Source: Pseudoscleropodium purum (taxonomy: Eukaryota; Streptophyta; Bryopsida; Hypnales; Brachytheciaceae). Taken from it: DNA of 64,000 nt. The first letter of the stretch is position 1. Every line of letters begins with the position of its first letter. Of this stretch, positions 25,801 to 38,542 are shown piece after piece. The notes below the pieces were generated by a model. It was not told the DNA's origin, ran no database searches, and saw only the letters and a list, made by a program, of their open reading frames with translations. The stretch spans positions 2,728,001-2,792,000 of the forward strand of contig OZ017805.1 in NCBI GenBank assembly GCA_963969395.1, in the 5' to 3' direction. A program made the translations under genes and the position numbers.

Positions 25801-27486
25801 GTTCTTATCTTCTGTTATCAGGAAGTTTGACTTCGGGGCGTCTGGCTTACAGCCTGTTCCATTCTTGGTGTATGCTCATCCTCAATTTATCTTCAGTTCG
25901 TTTCCAATTGTTTGTTTTGAAGTCCATGATGAACTATTGTTTGAGCACTAGCGGTACCAAATAATTTTTTCTGTTTCTTGTGCATATGTAGATCTGTAGG
26001 CCAACGTGTATTTAGCACTTGCTTTGCAAGCACATAAGGATAACTTCTTGCATAGATTTCCGTAATATATGTTTTACCTACCTGCCTATGGGTCTGATCG
26101 TTGCTTCTGTGATCCTACAGATATTGTTCAGAGATCCTGTCAGCTTTGCCATTTGGAGTACCAGACGAACCTCTTTATGTAGTTTACACCATAAATAGAG
26201 TTGTCCAGGTTCGTGCCGGAGAGTTGGAGGCAAATATGAAGACCATCATTACCGACGGAGCTTTAGGGGCTACAACAAAGGAGGCTCTTGAAAGTATTGC
26301 AGTTGAAAGAGAAAGAGTGGAAGAGGCGACTTTGAATCCTGATTTTATGCTGCCGGAATTAAACAAGAAGGTTTTCATTGATATGGTGGACATCCCTGAC
26401 GAAGCTTTGGACAAGCTCAGGGTACTTCCTGCCTGTTAAACTTTTTGACTTTGTTACCTGAACTAATGAATCAAATGTTAGTAGTTGAACAGCATTTTTG
26501 AATAGTTTCAAGGATAAACAATGTTTGCGTAGATCCTTCTAGCTGCATGAGTGCATTCTCTAATATTTTAATTTTTGTTCTTGGGATGGACGGTGTAGGG
26601 GTACTGCAATTCAGCCATGACTTTGGCTTTGCTGCTTCGACTGAAGAGGCATATGAAGATTGTGTATAGCTTAAATGATGCTCGCTGCCAGGTTTGGTTG
26701 TTTAGTCAATTTTGCATCTGTGTTCGATAGATATTATCTCGCATGTGTGCCTCGTATTTGTATGTGTTTCGTGCCTTTCGCATAGTGTGCTTCGTCTTGT
26801 ATCTGTCAGTATCATATCTATCAGAAATTCTCATGCTTTTCATTTTAAATTTGGTGGAGGGTAAAACTTTGAATGGTGAAAGTTAATCATTAATCCCTGC
26901 CTTGGTACTTTTCTGATTACCCGAATATGGTTTTCACTGCCGGCCATTGAAATTGCGCATGATAGGCGTATCAACCAACGGAGGTTATCAAGCCTGGTGA
27001 TATGCTTGCAAAAAGAGAGGGTGTGAAAGAGTTCAACTTGATGGAACCACCGGTTGAATCTTTAACAGTTCGGCAAATGTTAGAACAATTTAAGGTGATT
27101 GACGTTGTAACACGAAGTCAATAACCATGTTCCTTAAAATTTTGGGTCTGGTATTGTTCCTGTACATTTTTTTAGTATTGATTTATGTTATTGTATACCA
27201 CCAGGCATTCAAGCGTTTGCTTAAAGAGGATTGTGTTGATTACTCGGCCTATACAGCAAATATCTCAACGAAGAAACGTCCAGGTCGTGTCCCAGTTGAC
27301 ACTGAGGCAGGTCACGTGAACGGACAGCCTGTAGGTCGTCCAATATTAAGAAGGAAAAGTGTAGCAGTGGCGACTATGGCGTGTGATGTATCAGGTGATG
27401 ATGATAGTGATGAAGAATGGGGTGGTTTCAAGTCTGGGCGACGAAAGAGTGCCCCATCAGTAAGAACTACTCGGGGTAAGAAATAA
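13828..27486 (+). CDS. SCC2: SCC2/NIPBL cohesin loader (28 exons)
   Basis: Large HEAT-repeat subunit of the cohesin loader, which with SCC4 loads cohesin onto chromatin in the nucleus. Exons: 13828-14045, 15146-15255, 15466-15602, 15720-15843, 16093-16346, 16636-16743, 17165-17279, 17462-17570, 18659-18845, 19088-19516, 19769-20307, 20881-21091, 21290-21340, 21517-21675, 21951-22118, 22283-22582, 22748-22900, 23307-23476, 23697-23820, 23936-24097, 24428-24532, 24717-24938, 25301-25434, 25588-25869, 26121-26421, 26599-26691, 26966-27094, 27205-27486. All introns are GT-AG, phases agree, and the total is 5376 nt (1791 residues), a normal plant length. Landmarks: conserved N-terminus ([11 protein letters not shown]); basic [11 protein letters not shown]4HC3 PHD finger, residues about 668-714 (plant-specific); conserved blocks [20 protein letters not shown] and [18 protein letters not shown] (residues about 848-1073), [29 protein letters not shown] and [13 protein letters not shown]; acidic then basic tail ending TTRGKK. 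The start is the first in-frame ATG after the stop at 13723. No transposon interrupts an exon. Confidence 0.95.
17858..18109. mobile_element. Stowaway-type MITE in SCC2 intron 8
   Basis: This 252-bp element is flanked by TA on both sides (17856-17857 and 18110-18111). Its ends are 28-bp inverted repeats that differ at one base: the left begins CTCCCTCCGTCCCGAAATGA, and the right reads CTCCCTCTGTCCCGAAATGA on the other strand. The interior is AT-rich and non-coding. The CTCCCTCCGT end and TA target site are diagnostic of Tc1/mariner-derived Stowaway MITEs. It lies wholly inside the 1088-bp intron between exons 8 and 9 and leaves the splice sites intact. The near-identical ends suggest a fairly recent insertion. 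Confidence 0.93.
19580..19618 (+). other. Possible 39-nt cassette micro-exon of SCC2
   Basis: Between exons 10 and 11 lies an open 39-nt segment preceded by CTGAACAG and followed by GTAATAT, so it has plausible acceptor and donor sites. Both neighbouring exons meet in phase 0 and the segment is 13 codons ([13 protein letters not shown]), so inclusion would keep the frame and add 13 residues between LLLQ and VFCVLL. The upstream intron would be only 63 nt, short even for plants, and the Arabidopsis protein as I remember it has no insertion here. It is a candidate only. Confidence 0.3.
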
Positions 27487-30398
27487 TTAATGTAACGTAA
27501 TTTCACGTTGTGCATTGATTCATTCTTGTCCCCATAATTAATCAAGTAGCCAGGAATGTAATTTGTTTTCTCTCCAATTGTGACGCTATCTACATTTGTC
27601 TTGCATTTTAGGAGTTGAAATGTCCTACAATGTCTACAATGGATATGCATACTTCACATTCGATGGACATGTAATTAAAATATTCATTTAGCCCTTAAGC
27701 GACGTAGTGGACGGTTTTTGTCCGATGGATGACAAAACAATCATTTACTGAATGTTAGAAGGCTGTTTTTCATCCTTTTTTTTTCAAAGCGAACGTGGAG
27801 GTGTGTTGCATCATACAAGGTAGAAAATAGCGCTGTTGATTGCTTTCATATTTTGAGGTAGTGTACTTATTGCGAAGACGGCTTATAGATTCATGGTGTT
27901 AGGTTCTGTGCTGCCCTATTTCCAAATTGTCATGAGGGCAGCACGGAATGGTCACTTGTGCAATTGCAAAGAAGCTATTTTTTAGTGAGAACATTGTCAC
28001 CGTGCAGTGACGGGTAGTTTCTATGTCTACAGGACTTGAATCTAGCAGTTGCCATGCCTCCTACTGTTCACAGTTGTCTTCAAAGGCTGGAACACTTGGA
28101 AATGCAATGATGTCTCTTGAGTTTCAATAAATGCAAAGGCAGCCTTCTAAATTTGCGATGCCTTATTCTTGGACTAAGTTCTACAAGCTGGCTTCACAAA
28201 GTACACAAACTTGTGCTGTTGACCTCTTGGTGCTCTTTTTTCTCCTAGGAACATGCCAAGGATGAAAATCAGAAAGCTAAATCTACCTCATCCCCTCAGC
28301 CCTGCTTGGTGTGTTAATGATGCTTCTCACATTATTGACCACTTGGTGTGGAAGCAAAAAGCTGAATCTTGGTAAGACACCCATGATTATAGTGATACTA
28401 ATCCTAAATGCCTCCATTGGTGGTTCTACTCTCGTCAGCTCAAATTCTTGGCTCGACTAAGAGAAGGGAAGAGGAAGATGTAGATGGATTATCACCTCAA
28501 TCTATTGGGGGATTCAAGAGGTTGTTTATCCTTTTTCAAAATTGGAGATACATTGGTTGCATCACTTGCATCTTCAACTATGTTTGTCGCTGAGGTTGTA
28601 CACAAAGACTATGCCTTGTCAGCATCTATAGGTTCAAAGTCCTACATCAGCAATTTCCAACACATAGACATCATTGATTGATGGACTCAACAATTTATTT
28701 ACAAAGGAGACATTGGTAGTGACAATTTCATTATGGAAGAATGGTTTGAATACAAACAATTGGATGAAGGTATGTCTCTATACCTTATCTTCATTTCCAG
28801 TGCACAAATCTCTTCTCCAAATTCACTACTCTAATACTAATGCAGAGTAACTTCTACACTGTCATGTGAAATTAAAAGGTTGAGGTCCCACATGTCACTG
28901 CCCTTGCACATTTCAGTCTACAGAGACTTACATCCATCAATATTAGCTGCGAAAATAAATTTCCAACCATATGATACTTACACTTTTCCAAGCTAATATG
29001 AGGTAAGTCTAGTATATGCTATTGCACCTATTTCATTCCGTACTCATAACAAGGAGACGAAATATGAAAATGCTTTTTCAGAAAAGGAGATCAAACATAT
29101 TGAACAAAGTTGATGTTGAACTTGAAGATATGAAATTACCTCATTTCAGCAAATCTATAGACTACCAGTCCGGAGCTTTGGTACGAGAAGAATGCACCTG
29201 TGGCCTACATGCAATCTGTACCTTGTATGTTACGAGAATAACAAACCGAAGTAATTAAGCTATATTGCACCCTTGTTGCTCGAATAGTGCAAAATTTTAG
29301 GAACTGACTTTTGTGTGCAGTAAGTCCTATATTGTCATGAAGCCTGATATCAAAAAAAGGAATGTCCTATAGCTTAATTAGTAGTGAAAATCGATGGACA
29401 AAAGACATACTTATTCTTGCGGTCTATTCATTCTAAAGAATTTTTTCATCTTCAGTACCAACAGTTCAGAAAACTAAGAGTAACAGATAGTCAACTCCGA
29501 CCAAATTTTGTTGTTCCAAATTTTTCTTCCTTCTGCAGTACTCTACTTTCCTTCCTCACATTCTTGAGACTAATTGCTCTGTATGAGTCCCTGGAAATCA
29601 TGCCCCCTGCACATCTACAAGTTCTCTTTTCTGCATGTGCTACATTGTTAGTAAATGAAATTCTTGACTTCGCTTGGGGAATTCTTCTTCTTGAAGAAAC
29701 CCTCCTAAAACTTTTTGAATGAAGGCCTGCAAACGCTAACTGCAAGCTCCTCCAATTGGATACCACTGACATAGTGACTGTGGCAACATCAACTTGTACA
29801 TGGCCACGAACATGCTCTCGTCCATCCATCTGAAGTGCCCAGCCCAAACAGTATGCTCCCACCTTGGATGTTGAAGCAAGTCCTCATTGCCACCTCCATC
29901 CCCATTCAAAGCAAGTCGCAACCATCATCAACTGCATATATCAAAAAGGATGAGACAGAACATTTGGCACAAATGTAATAGGAAGTCTTATTCATTAAAT
30001 TGAGACAAATAATTATTTTGAGACTTTGAAAAATGGAGTGCAAAGCTCTACAAAATAATTAATTGTTGAACCTAAAAATGAATACAGTTGATGATAGAGA
30101 TTTTAAGTGCATCACTACAAATGATGATTGCTAAACAAAAAAAATTGTATGAAAAGATGAAAGAAGAGCAAATATTCTTTTACATAATGTGGAAAAAAGT
30201 ATTCAAGAAATAGAAAAGTGGTTTTATTTCCATTCAATGACCTCGAAATACATAAAAACAAAGTATTTTGAAGTCTTTCTCACTACACTAGCTAAAATGA
30301 ATGAATTATAAACCATTAAAATTTCAAAATTTGTATAGAAACCAAAAGGCTTATTGTACATAATGCTTTCTACTTTTCAAAATATTTTTTTTGTGTAC
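27487..30398. other. 3' flank of SCC2 and spacer
   Basis: Sequence after the SCC2 stop presumably starts with the 3' UTR. AATAAA-like words occur, for example near 28124, but none is decisive. Several open frames of 60-125 codons exist on both strands between 28.4 and 29.9 kb. None shows a recognisable domain, and the strands contradict each other, so no gene is called. From about 29.95 kb the sequence turns strongly AT-rich. Confidence 0.4.
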
Positions 30399-30929
30399 TA
30401 CTACCATCCCAAAATAAACTTCTTATTGAACAAAATGTTCTACATTAAGGTTGATAATAACATTCTTAAAAACCATTTTGTACTGTAAATAGAATTTGGT
30501 ACACTCCTAGCATCTTAGAAACTTTGAGATTTAAAACCCTTTTCAAAGTGTAGTCTTCAAGTATTGAAAAGTGGAATTTTTTAAGCATTTTTAAAAAGCA
30601 CCAATGGACATTTAATAGTTGAGTGTGATGTCAACATTTTGTAGGCACTTAATATAGGCCAAAGACCATGTGTAGACCTATTTTCCACCTTCTAGAGCTT
30701 CATCTCCTTCAATCAGGCAACACTCAAAAAGACACAAAAATAAGAACAAACAATGATGATTAATCCCTTTAGTCATTTCATTTGTTCTTCAATTGATGAT
30801 TGCATAGATAAAGGGGGAACTACAATTTAGAGTTGTTCTATAGATTCTAGATAGCAATCAAAAACCAAATTTGACCAATTCACAATGCTACAAATGCAAC
30901 AAAAATATCATTTTGGGACAAAGGGAGTA
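30399..30929. mobile_element. Worn Stowaway-like element
   Basis: The left end reads TACTACCATCCCAAAAT (from 30399). The right end, ...ATTTTGGGACAAAGGGAGTA (to 30929), reads TACTCCCTTTGTCCCAAAAT on the other strand. The two match apart from a three-base length difference and a few substitutions, in the same style as the intact MITE at 17858-18109. At about 530 bp it is longer than most Stowaways, so an internal insertion or two partial copies are possible. It has no coding capacity. Confidence 0.5.
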
Positions 30930-33813
30930 TCATTTATTATACTATCAATAGTAATGGTGGCTTAAAAGCCGATGGCTTCAAAAACTTGACCTACTCATCT
31001 AAGCATCACTATTTACTCTACAATTGCTTCTTGTTGCCTCAAATGCTTTCACTTTGTCAAACCTTTGAAGATATCCTCATATCAAAAAGGATAGTATAAC
31101 CCACTTTCAAAGTCCACTCCATTACATAAGTTAAACTCTCCTTCCTTTTTGACTTATACACACTTCGAGGACTTTTCAAGTGGAAAAAGATTTGACCCCT
31201 AGAGCAAGTAGCCTTAGTAGAGACGTATTGACATTGCTTGTGTATGGAAGTCTAGCTCCAATTGACTTCAAGTTTTGAGACCATCAATGGTTTCTAACAA
31301 TCTGTTGACAAAACAAGGAGTCAATACAAGAAGACCACTTGCCTCCTACAAACTGCAAAGGATGAGGTCGTTTATCTTCAAGCTCGAGGGGGTCAATGTG
31401 TTAAAAAAATAAAGATTTACGTGCAAACAACCATTATTTTATAGGGAGGTATTACTTTTTTTTCTTTTTTTTCACATGCTATCATTTTGTAATTTTCTAC
31501 TTTAGGTTAATAGAAAAGGGGCTTGCATTACTTATAATTCCAAATTCTTATGAATAAATGATATGGTAATTTAGATTTTTTTTTAAATTCTACTATAGTT
31601 TTTGTCCTACATGAGATTGTGTGAGATTGTGAAGCTTTGCAACTAAAATCAAATAATATAGGTTAAAGTGAATTTGATAACAAAAAGCAATTTGTATAGA
31701 TTATGTAAGAACAATACAAACCTTTAGTATGAAATAAGTTATATTATCTCGCATATTATGAAATACAATGTACAAATCTTATATAGTAGTATGAAATAGA
31801 ATGTTGTCATTGTGTTTACAAATACAATGATTGAAAAAAAATATGCATATTATGGACACATGAACAAAACTAGAGACATGAACTCCATTGAGCTTGTACA
31901 CCTATTGTAAACTCAAACATGCACTATTGTAACAAATGGAGAAACTAGGAAACAATTGCAATCTTCCACATGAAGGAAATGCAAGGAGAAATGCATTAGA
32001 AGTGATTCAAAAAGTCCCCTAGAATTTTACACTTGCATTGCACAAGAAATTGCACATTGGAATCAATGTAAATGGCCAAGAGCACCACAACAGCTCCACC
32101 TCCACCCACCCAATATCTATAAGTAGATGGAAGGTGAAGAGAAGAAAACTCAAGTGTAATTAGAAATCATCTCTAGTTTCATTAGATTTCTAAATCAGAA
32201 TTATGAGGATGGGGAGCAACTGAGTTCCATTGCGAACATGTAACCACACATGGAAAACATATAGTACATCATGTATGAATTTGAAGAACACTGAAGCATA
32301 AGCACATGCAAAGGAGGAGGCAAAATTCAATACCATATGAGCTTGTACAACAATGTCATAGAGCTCGATGGGACGGTATAATCTAGTAATGACTGTAGGG
32401 TTGCAATTTCACTCCACCAACAACCTTAATCTCTAAGATTCTCCACCCATTTTACACAATGCAACGGAAGGTCTATAATTCAGCAACAGACAATTCCGCT
32501 AGACGTACACACTTCAATCTTTCATCTAAGTCCTTCTTCAACGACAAATGAGATAGCAATGAAAGAGTACACTCATACAGAGAAAACATCAACTCCATGT
32601 CCCTCTCCTAAGCTTGTGATGCATGTCGATAGATTTGACTACTTTTTATCTACACAAAGTCTGCCACTACTAAGTGCAATGCAGCAAACTCTGTGAGCTC
32701 ATGCATATAGTCACAATATTGTATATATATATGTTGTTGCAACTTTTGCAAGACATGAAAGGAGAGTCATGGTTTGCTCGACATTGAAGAATGCCCGCAC
32801 CTAGGAATCTTCCAACAACCTCCTAGCTAGTCTTGGAGAATTCTACACAAGTTCGCGGACTCCATGGATGTCTATAAAATTGCACAGTTGTAAAATTGTG
32901 CTTGAAGAACGAGCATTGACAAACAAATTGGAAGTAGCACAAAATTCAAACTTGGCGATAGGAAACAGTGTGCACAAACTAAGCAACGTGGAAATGGACA
33001 AACAAATACAATGTGAGGGCACGGGTGACTTATCTTGTTGCACTATAGAGTGCCATACGCATACGCACAATGTGAAGGCATCTATAGATACCTACGCACT
33101 ACACCCGATCAATTTCAACGTTGCCAACCCTCCTCTAGACTATATACGCTACACAAATGGAGAATTCTAGAACAAAATGGCTAAGACACTTCCAAGTGAA
33201 GACGCCTAGACAAATAAGAGGAAGTGGCTCCAAAATAAGTAGGTACAAGGGAAATCACTCAAATCAGAGGCTAAGGCGAGCTAAGTCTATGATGTAATTT
33301 TGAAGCATCAAAGACAACATGACGACGCACCCCAATCTTCCGTAGCTGAAAAAGTGAAACCAAATCAAATTTGAATCTCTAAGGTGTTGCCTCCTTGCAA
33401 AATCAACCACATCCACTATCCACATCATGCAATGACAGAAGAGATAATTTACCACACTATAAACATGAACTCAACAACATCAATTGAATGCAAAATCACA
33501 TGAACTCAACAATGAATATCCACTTTACAGAATTGGCGGATACACAGAAGTCCTACAACATTTTTTATTTTACTGAAATTTGGCTTAGCCACCAAGTGCA
33601 ATAACCAAATTTAGCCTTATGGCAAGTTTAATAGTTTAGGCTTCAACAACATATATAAAGATGTGTTCAAGCTGAGTTTCATATTTGAAACATCTGTGAA
33701 GAGCATCGCATTCATTTGCAAATCCAAAATTGAATTTGGCCTATATTGTATATGCCCCTTTTGAAAGAAAGCCCCTTCAAGTTCCACCAAGAATTCACTT
33801 TAGTACCTTATGT
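30930..33813. other. AT-rich spacer without a gene
   Basis: No coding region was recognised. Open frames are short and lack family motifs. A short TA microsatellite lies near 32723-32732. Nothing else stands out. Confidence 0.5.
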
Positions 33814-36518
33814 TCAAAGAGTAAAAAAATCATCCTCACACATAATCGAGACTCTATAAAAGTCAACATCCAAAATAAAGGTATATAACAAGACCATGCA
33901 TATATGCATTGCTTTAATACAAAAAAGATGTGAAAGCAAATATACCTTGTGAATAACTTCCTGAATCAAGTCATACACCATGTCCATGGTCTTCTTGTTG
34001 CCAATTAAGGTAACCATCTTCTCAATAGCCCTTAGCTCAGTCTCATAATTGTTTTGCACCTAAAACACGTATATAACAAAGGATTTGGGTGTTGTTGCAT
34101 CTCCCAAATGAAGACTATGCGATTCATGCCTAAGCAACTTCTGATCTCGCTTGGAGCTATCATTTGTGTGAAATTGGAAAGAACACAAAATTAAAAAACA
34201 CAACGACAAGCACACAACTCGGCAAACCATAGCAATTGAAAAAAACTAATATTTTCAAAGACAAGAAGCCAAGTCAACCAATGAATACTACAAAAGACCA
34301 AGCAATTGCAGTACATACATCCAAGCCTTAAAGACTCTCTCAAAAATCATACTCTAAAAGATGTAGCTTGTGATTTTAAAAGAAAATTAAATAACTCTAC
34401 AACACTAAGTACTACCAAATTATGTTCACATAGAATTGAAGGGAGACGTACCTAAACCACTAACGAGCACGTCAAGGTTGAACCTTAGAGACCTCAATGC
34501 TTCCTAAATGGCTACATAAAAAAACTACAACACTTAAGTAGAGTTTGATAGAAATTCATCTAGCACTTGCTGATCATTCTTCTGTAAAGTATAAATGTTG
34601 TTATTAGAATTGAATGGAAGTGCAATGATGCAAATCACGCACTCTATGTCAATCCAGTGGGTATCCATCACATCATACTTATATTTGTTCTTCCCCAGTG
34701 TTGATTTGAACCAATTTAACATTATTTGAATGGACAGTGAAAAACTTACCATCTTACCTACGAAGGTCTAAGCCATGAAGTTGATTGGGTTCCTACACAA
34801 TCTCCATGTTTTGCCAACCCTCCTTCGCATTTTTTACACTTAGTCCAACCACCAAGTACCAATGTCCACCCTAGTGGTCACAACAATCGGGTGTCCTACA
34901 TGAGCACTACAACGGTTCCTCTTTTGTGTTGCTCTCACTCTGGAACTTTAGCCCAGAGTTTGTGATTGCATGAATAGCACACTATAGTCACTTCTAGGCC
35001 CAAGAAAAGCAATTGTTGAAATAGACAAAGTTCTTAATGCAAGTCAACTGGTCCTTCGATAAGATCGGATTTCCATTCAATTGGGCTACCAAAGTAGATT
35101 TGTAAATGGCCTTTCCCATGTACTCCACCAATGGCTCTATTTTCTGTGCAAAGTTATGAGAAGTTAGAGGCACTGGTTAGCTTGGCTCAACTAAATCTAG
35201 CATTTGTGAGATAGCATCCCTGAATTCCTCCTTAGCAAGTCTTGAAAATTCCTTCCCATCATCCGAAGAAGTGTCTACAATACTTATATCTGTGTCAATG
35301 TTGGCACCCTCACATTCCCCATTGTCGAACTCACCTTCTACATTGTCTCCCTCCAGATGCACAATTTTGGAGTCCCTCATGACTTCACTATCATCATCTT
35401 TGTGGTGGTCAAATTTTTCAGGAGCCACATATGACTAGTACTTTGGATTTGCCCTCTTGACTGTCCAAGGTTGTAAGAACTACACTTTATTTTGAGAATA
35501 AGAGGATGGAGCCATATTCAACAACTTCAATTGTGCTTGGGCTACCTTCAGCCCTTCGTTCAACACTGATACAAATTCTTCATCTATGGCAAGGGTGCTA
35601 TAATCTCCCAAATCTACAAGGAACTATCCGTGTTCTAAAGGATGCAAGTTAGCCCAAGTGTTACGCTACTTGTTATGTACTCTACCAAATTGCAAGTCAT
35701 TGGAACGATACTCAATCACAACAAGTTGGTTCATAGTATTAGCACAACCCACAAGCTCTTGAAAATCATAAGCTCTCTCCATACCTTACATCCCCCACAC
35801 CTTGCTAAAAAAAATTTCACACAAATCAGATCCTATGAGGTGCAATAGAACCAACAAGTTAGGGAATGCATCACAAAAATACCTTATAAATAAGACCACA
35901 AAATGGTAGGAGAGTTGCATGTCAAAGTAGCATTGGTTGCTTACAAATCATTTTTGCAACTTGAGATTCTTTGTATTTCCTCCTACATTGTGGTCACCAT
36001 GGCAAAACTATAACTTCCATATCCTAAAGAAGAATGACACTTTGCTAACAAGCACTACTCTCTCTTTCATAATCAAAGACACAAAAAGGAAAATGTTGAT
36101 ATAGTCAGTACATATAAATAGATACAACTCAGTCTCCAAAGTTCTCTCATGATGTGCATCCCTTGTAGTTCTAAATTCCTGCAAATAAGTTCTTGCCTTC
36201 TTTGTACAAATACATTGTGCACTCGCCTAATTCTGTCTATTTATTTGCTCTACATCTTCTTTTCTGAGACCATACTGATCAATACTAAACCTCTAATAAA
36301 CTTGACCAAGGTGATTTAAATAGCAAACATCAACTTCTAGCTAAAGGTTCTTTACAACACTGTCAAGGGGGTTGACTAATTTCTTCTATTGTGGATAAAA
36401 TCCTAATCATGCAAGCCTCTAGCTTTATTCTCCCAAGCCATTTATAAGATAAGGACCAACCATCCCATGGAATTTCATACCTCAATCCCACTTTATTGCA
36501 ATAGTTTTAGACCATGAA
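33814..36518 (-). pseudogene. Possible downstream remains of a transposon protein
   Basis: Minus-strand open pieces at 35428-35177 (acidic, with HLEGDNVEGEFDNGECEG), 34752-34534 and 34059-33814 (ETELRAIEKMVTLIGNKKTM) follow the relic at 36519-38542 in the same orientation but in shifting frames. They could be the C-terminal half of the same decayed protein. I recognise no domain, so the link rests on position and orientation only. Confidence 0.35.
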
Positions 36519-38542
36519 CTACCTCCTCTTCGAATCCCCATTGAAAAAATGCCCTACTATAGGTCCAAAAACAGGCCCGCAATTGTCTTGCCAGAGCATG
36601 TCAATAGTCTTCCATTGATTATGGACCCAATCGGAATTGAAACGATTGCAAGTGTAGGACACAACAATTACGAGTCTAGGTAACAAAGCATGCAAAGGAT
36701 TCACCATGATGACCCGAGCAAAACTCCCCTTTAGTTATCATTTTGTCGAAAAGAATCAACTATGGATGAATATCTAGCCTCACCATTCCTTGTATGCAGC
36801 CTGAAAGTAGAGATGCACATATGACTCTCCTTTTGTCCATAGAAGCCCACCAATTCATTTGATCAAGCGTCTTAAGAAATACGGGACTTAACTTTCGTCT
36901 CATCTTCAACCAAGATGACTGGGACCAGTCCTTCCACTTTGTGAGTAGCTTTGGCTTTTCTATAAATGTCAGCTACAATAGCAAACAATGAAAAATGCTC
37001 CTTGGCAATGAACTGAACCCCTTTCTTGTTTTCCCATTTAGTACAATCATAGAACAAACCACCAAAATTAAAGGCAAACAAATCACACATTTGCCTACCT
37101 CCATAGATCCTCATAGCTTGTGCAAATAATTTTGTATTTTTTGAGAATTTGTAACCCTACCTCACACGATTCAAGTTTGTAGCAACATCCCTGAGGAAGT
37201 CCCACAAAGTTGGTTTTCCCCTAAAGGTGTTGGTTCCGTGAGCCGTCAAAATGCTGTTACAAAAAGAAAAGACGTCCTTCCTATTAAAGCTTTCTACAAT
37301 ACTAAGTTTTAGATTGCAATGATTCACTTTCAATTGTGTTACCCTAGCCTTCATGAACCAGTGCCTAGCCTTTTCCTCATAAAATTTCTTTGCTAATGTT
37401 CTAGACTGTGCGGCCACCTCAATGCATTACAAGTAGTCTGGCCTTCTTCCAAACGTTGAATCCCTACAATTGCACTTAACAAGAGCATGACCTTCCCTAA
37501 GCACCCTAAGTCTAAAAACAATGGACTGCTCAATTCCTCTACAATTATAGCAAGTGAAATTTGTGAATAGTTCTTCTACGCCACACACACGTTTACAATG
37601 TACGTGGTGGAAGCAACCCCTTACAATAATAGTTTTGTCTTGGAATAAAAAATTTGCAATTGTGCTTGGCTCCACTATCAACAACGATCTAGGCTTTGTA
37701 TCATTGAGCAAGTTATCCACTCTATAGCACTTCCCAATATACTCAATGATTTTCTTCCAAAATTTCTAACATGCCAATGATAAGAGAGAATCTGAATGCA
37801 CACCTTCTAAAGGTTCACCTTCAATTATGGAATCTACACTGTTCAAATTGTTGAATCAAAAATGCAGGTTCCATTGATTTCCAGTTGTTGATCTCGACCT
37901 TACACTAGGTCTCACCTGTTTTCTGGAGTTCAATGCAAATGATGTCTTTGAGGAATTGTTTGCCCCAACAAAATCTTCACAACACTTGGTATGAAGGAGC
38001 CTATGGACATAATTCTCTAGATTACTTCTGAGATTCCCCTTCTACGAGTACATCAACATTAGTTCTCTGTTGATTTTGCAACACACCTTGAATCAAAAGG
38101 ACTTCAACTAAGGAACCCCCACATCCCCTACTATTACAAATGGAGGATCATCTTTTAAGATGGAGTCATTCATGCTTTGAAGAATGTTGACACCTTCCTC
38201 CACAAGATGCCTGTAATTTGTAGGTGTCAAAAGAATGGATTTGTTGCAATTGCCCTCCTTCTTTGGGTGATTGCTATACAAGATTTTCCTCTTCTTACAC
38301 CATTGCTTGATGTGAAGAGCAAAATGCAAGTGAGAGTTGTTGAAATTTGCAAACAAACTTTTTATGGCATTCTTGGAGTGATTATAGCCTATACCTCCAA
38401 TTTCTCTCTTGCACTCCCCACAAAGAAACTTAACAACTGCTAAAGCATGGTAATCATAAGTTTTGAGGTTCCAAGCGCAATCAACAAAATCCATGGACTC
38501 TAACTCCCTTCTCAAATCCCTACTTGTAATTCTTAACCACAT
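36519..38542 (-). pseudogene. Decayed transposon-type protein, EDET / DGDSRRR-like family
   Basis: From 38542 to 36872 the minus strand keeps one frame with stops, then shifts. Informative stretches are: LRRELESMDFVDCAWNLKTY (near 38500); CNSILTAHGTNTFRGKPTLW with WDFLRDVATNLNRVR (37270-37160); MRIYGGRQMCDLFAFNFGGL (37114 on); VPVILVEDETKVKSRISYF; and NPLHALLPRLVIVVSYTCNR then GPVFGPIVGHFFNGDSKRR (36700-36520). I remember a multicopy, uncharacterised plant family with an (A/V)EDET motif and a GHSSDGDSRRR motif that fits this order. Function is unknown. Multicopy distribution, decay and surroundings argue for a mobile-element protein. Confidence 0.5.

Noticed and set aside
28408..29921. Several open frames of 60-125 codons on both strands
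   Set aside because: Overlapping frames on opposite strands, no conserved motifs and no coherent exon chain.
32723..32732. TA dinucleotide run
   Set aside because: A few repeats of TA in AT-rich spacer; ordinary microsatellite, not informative.
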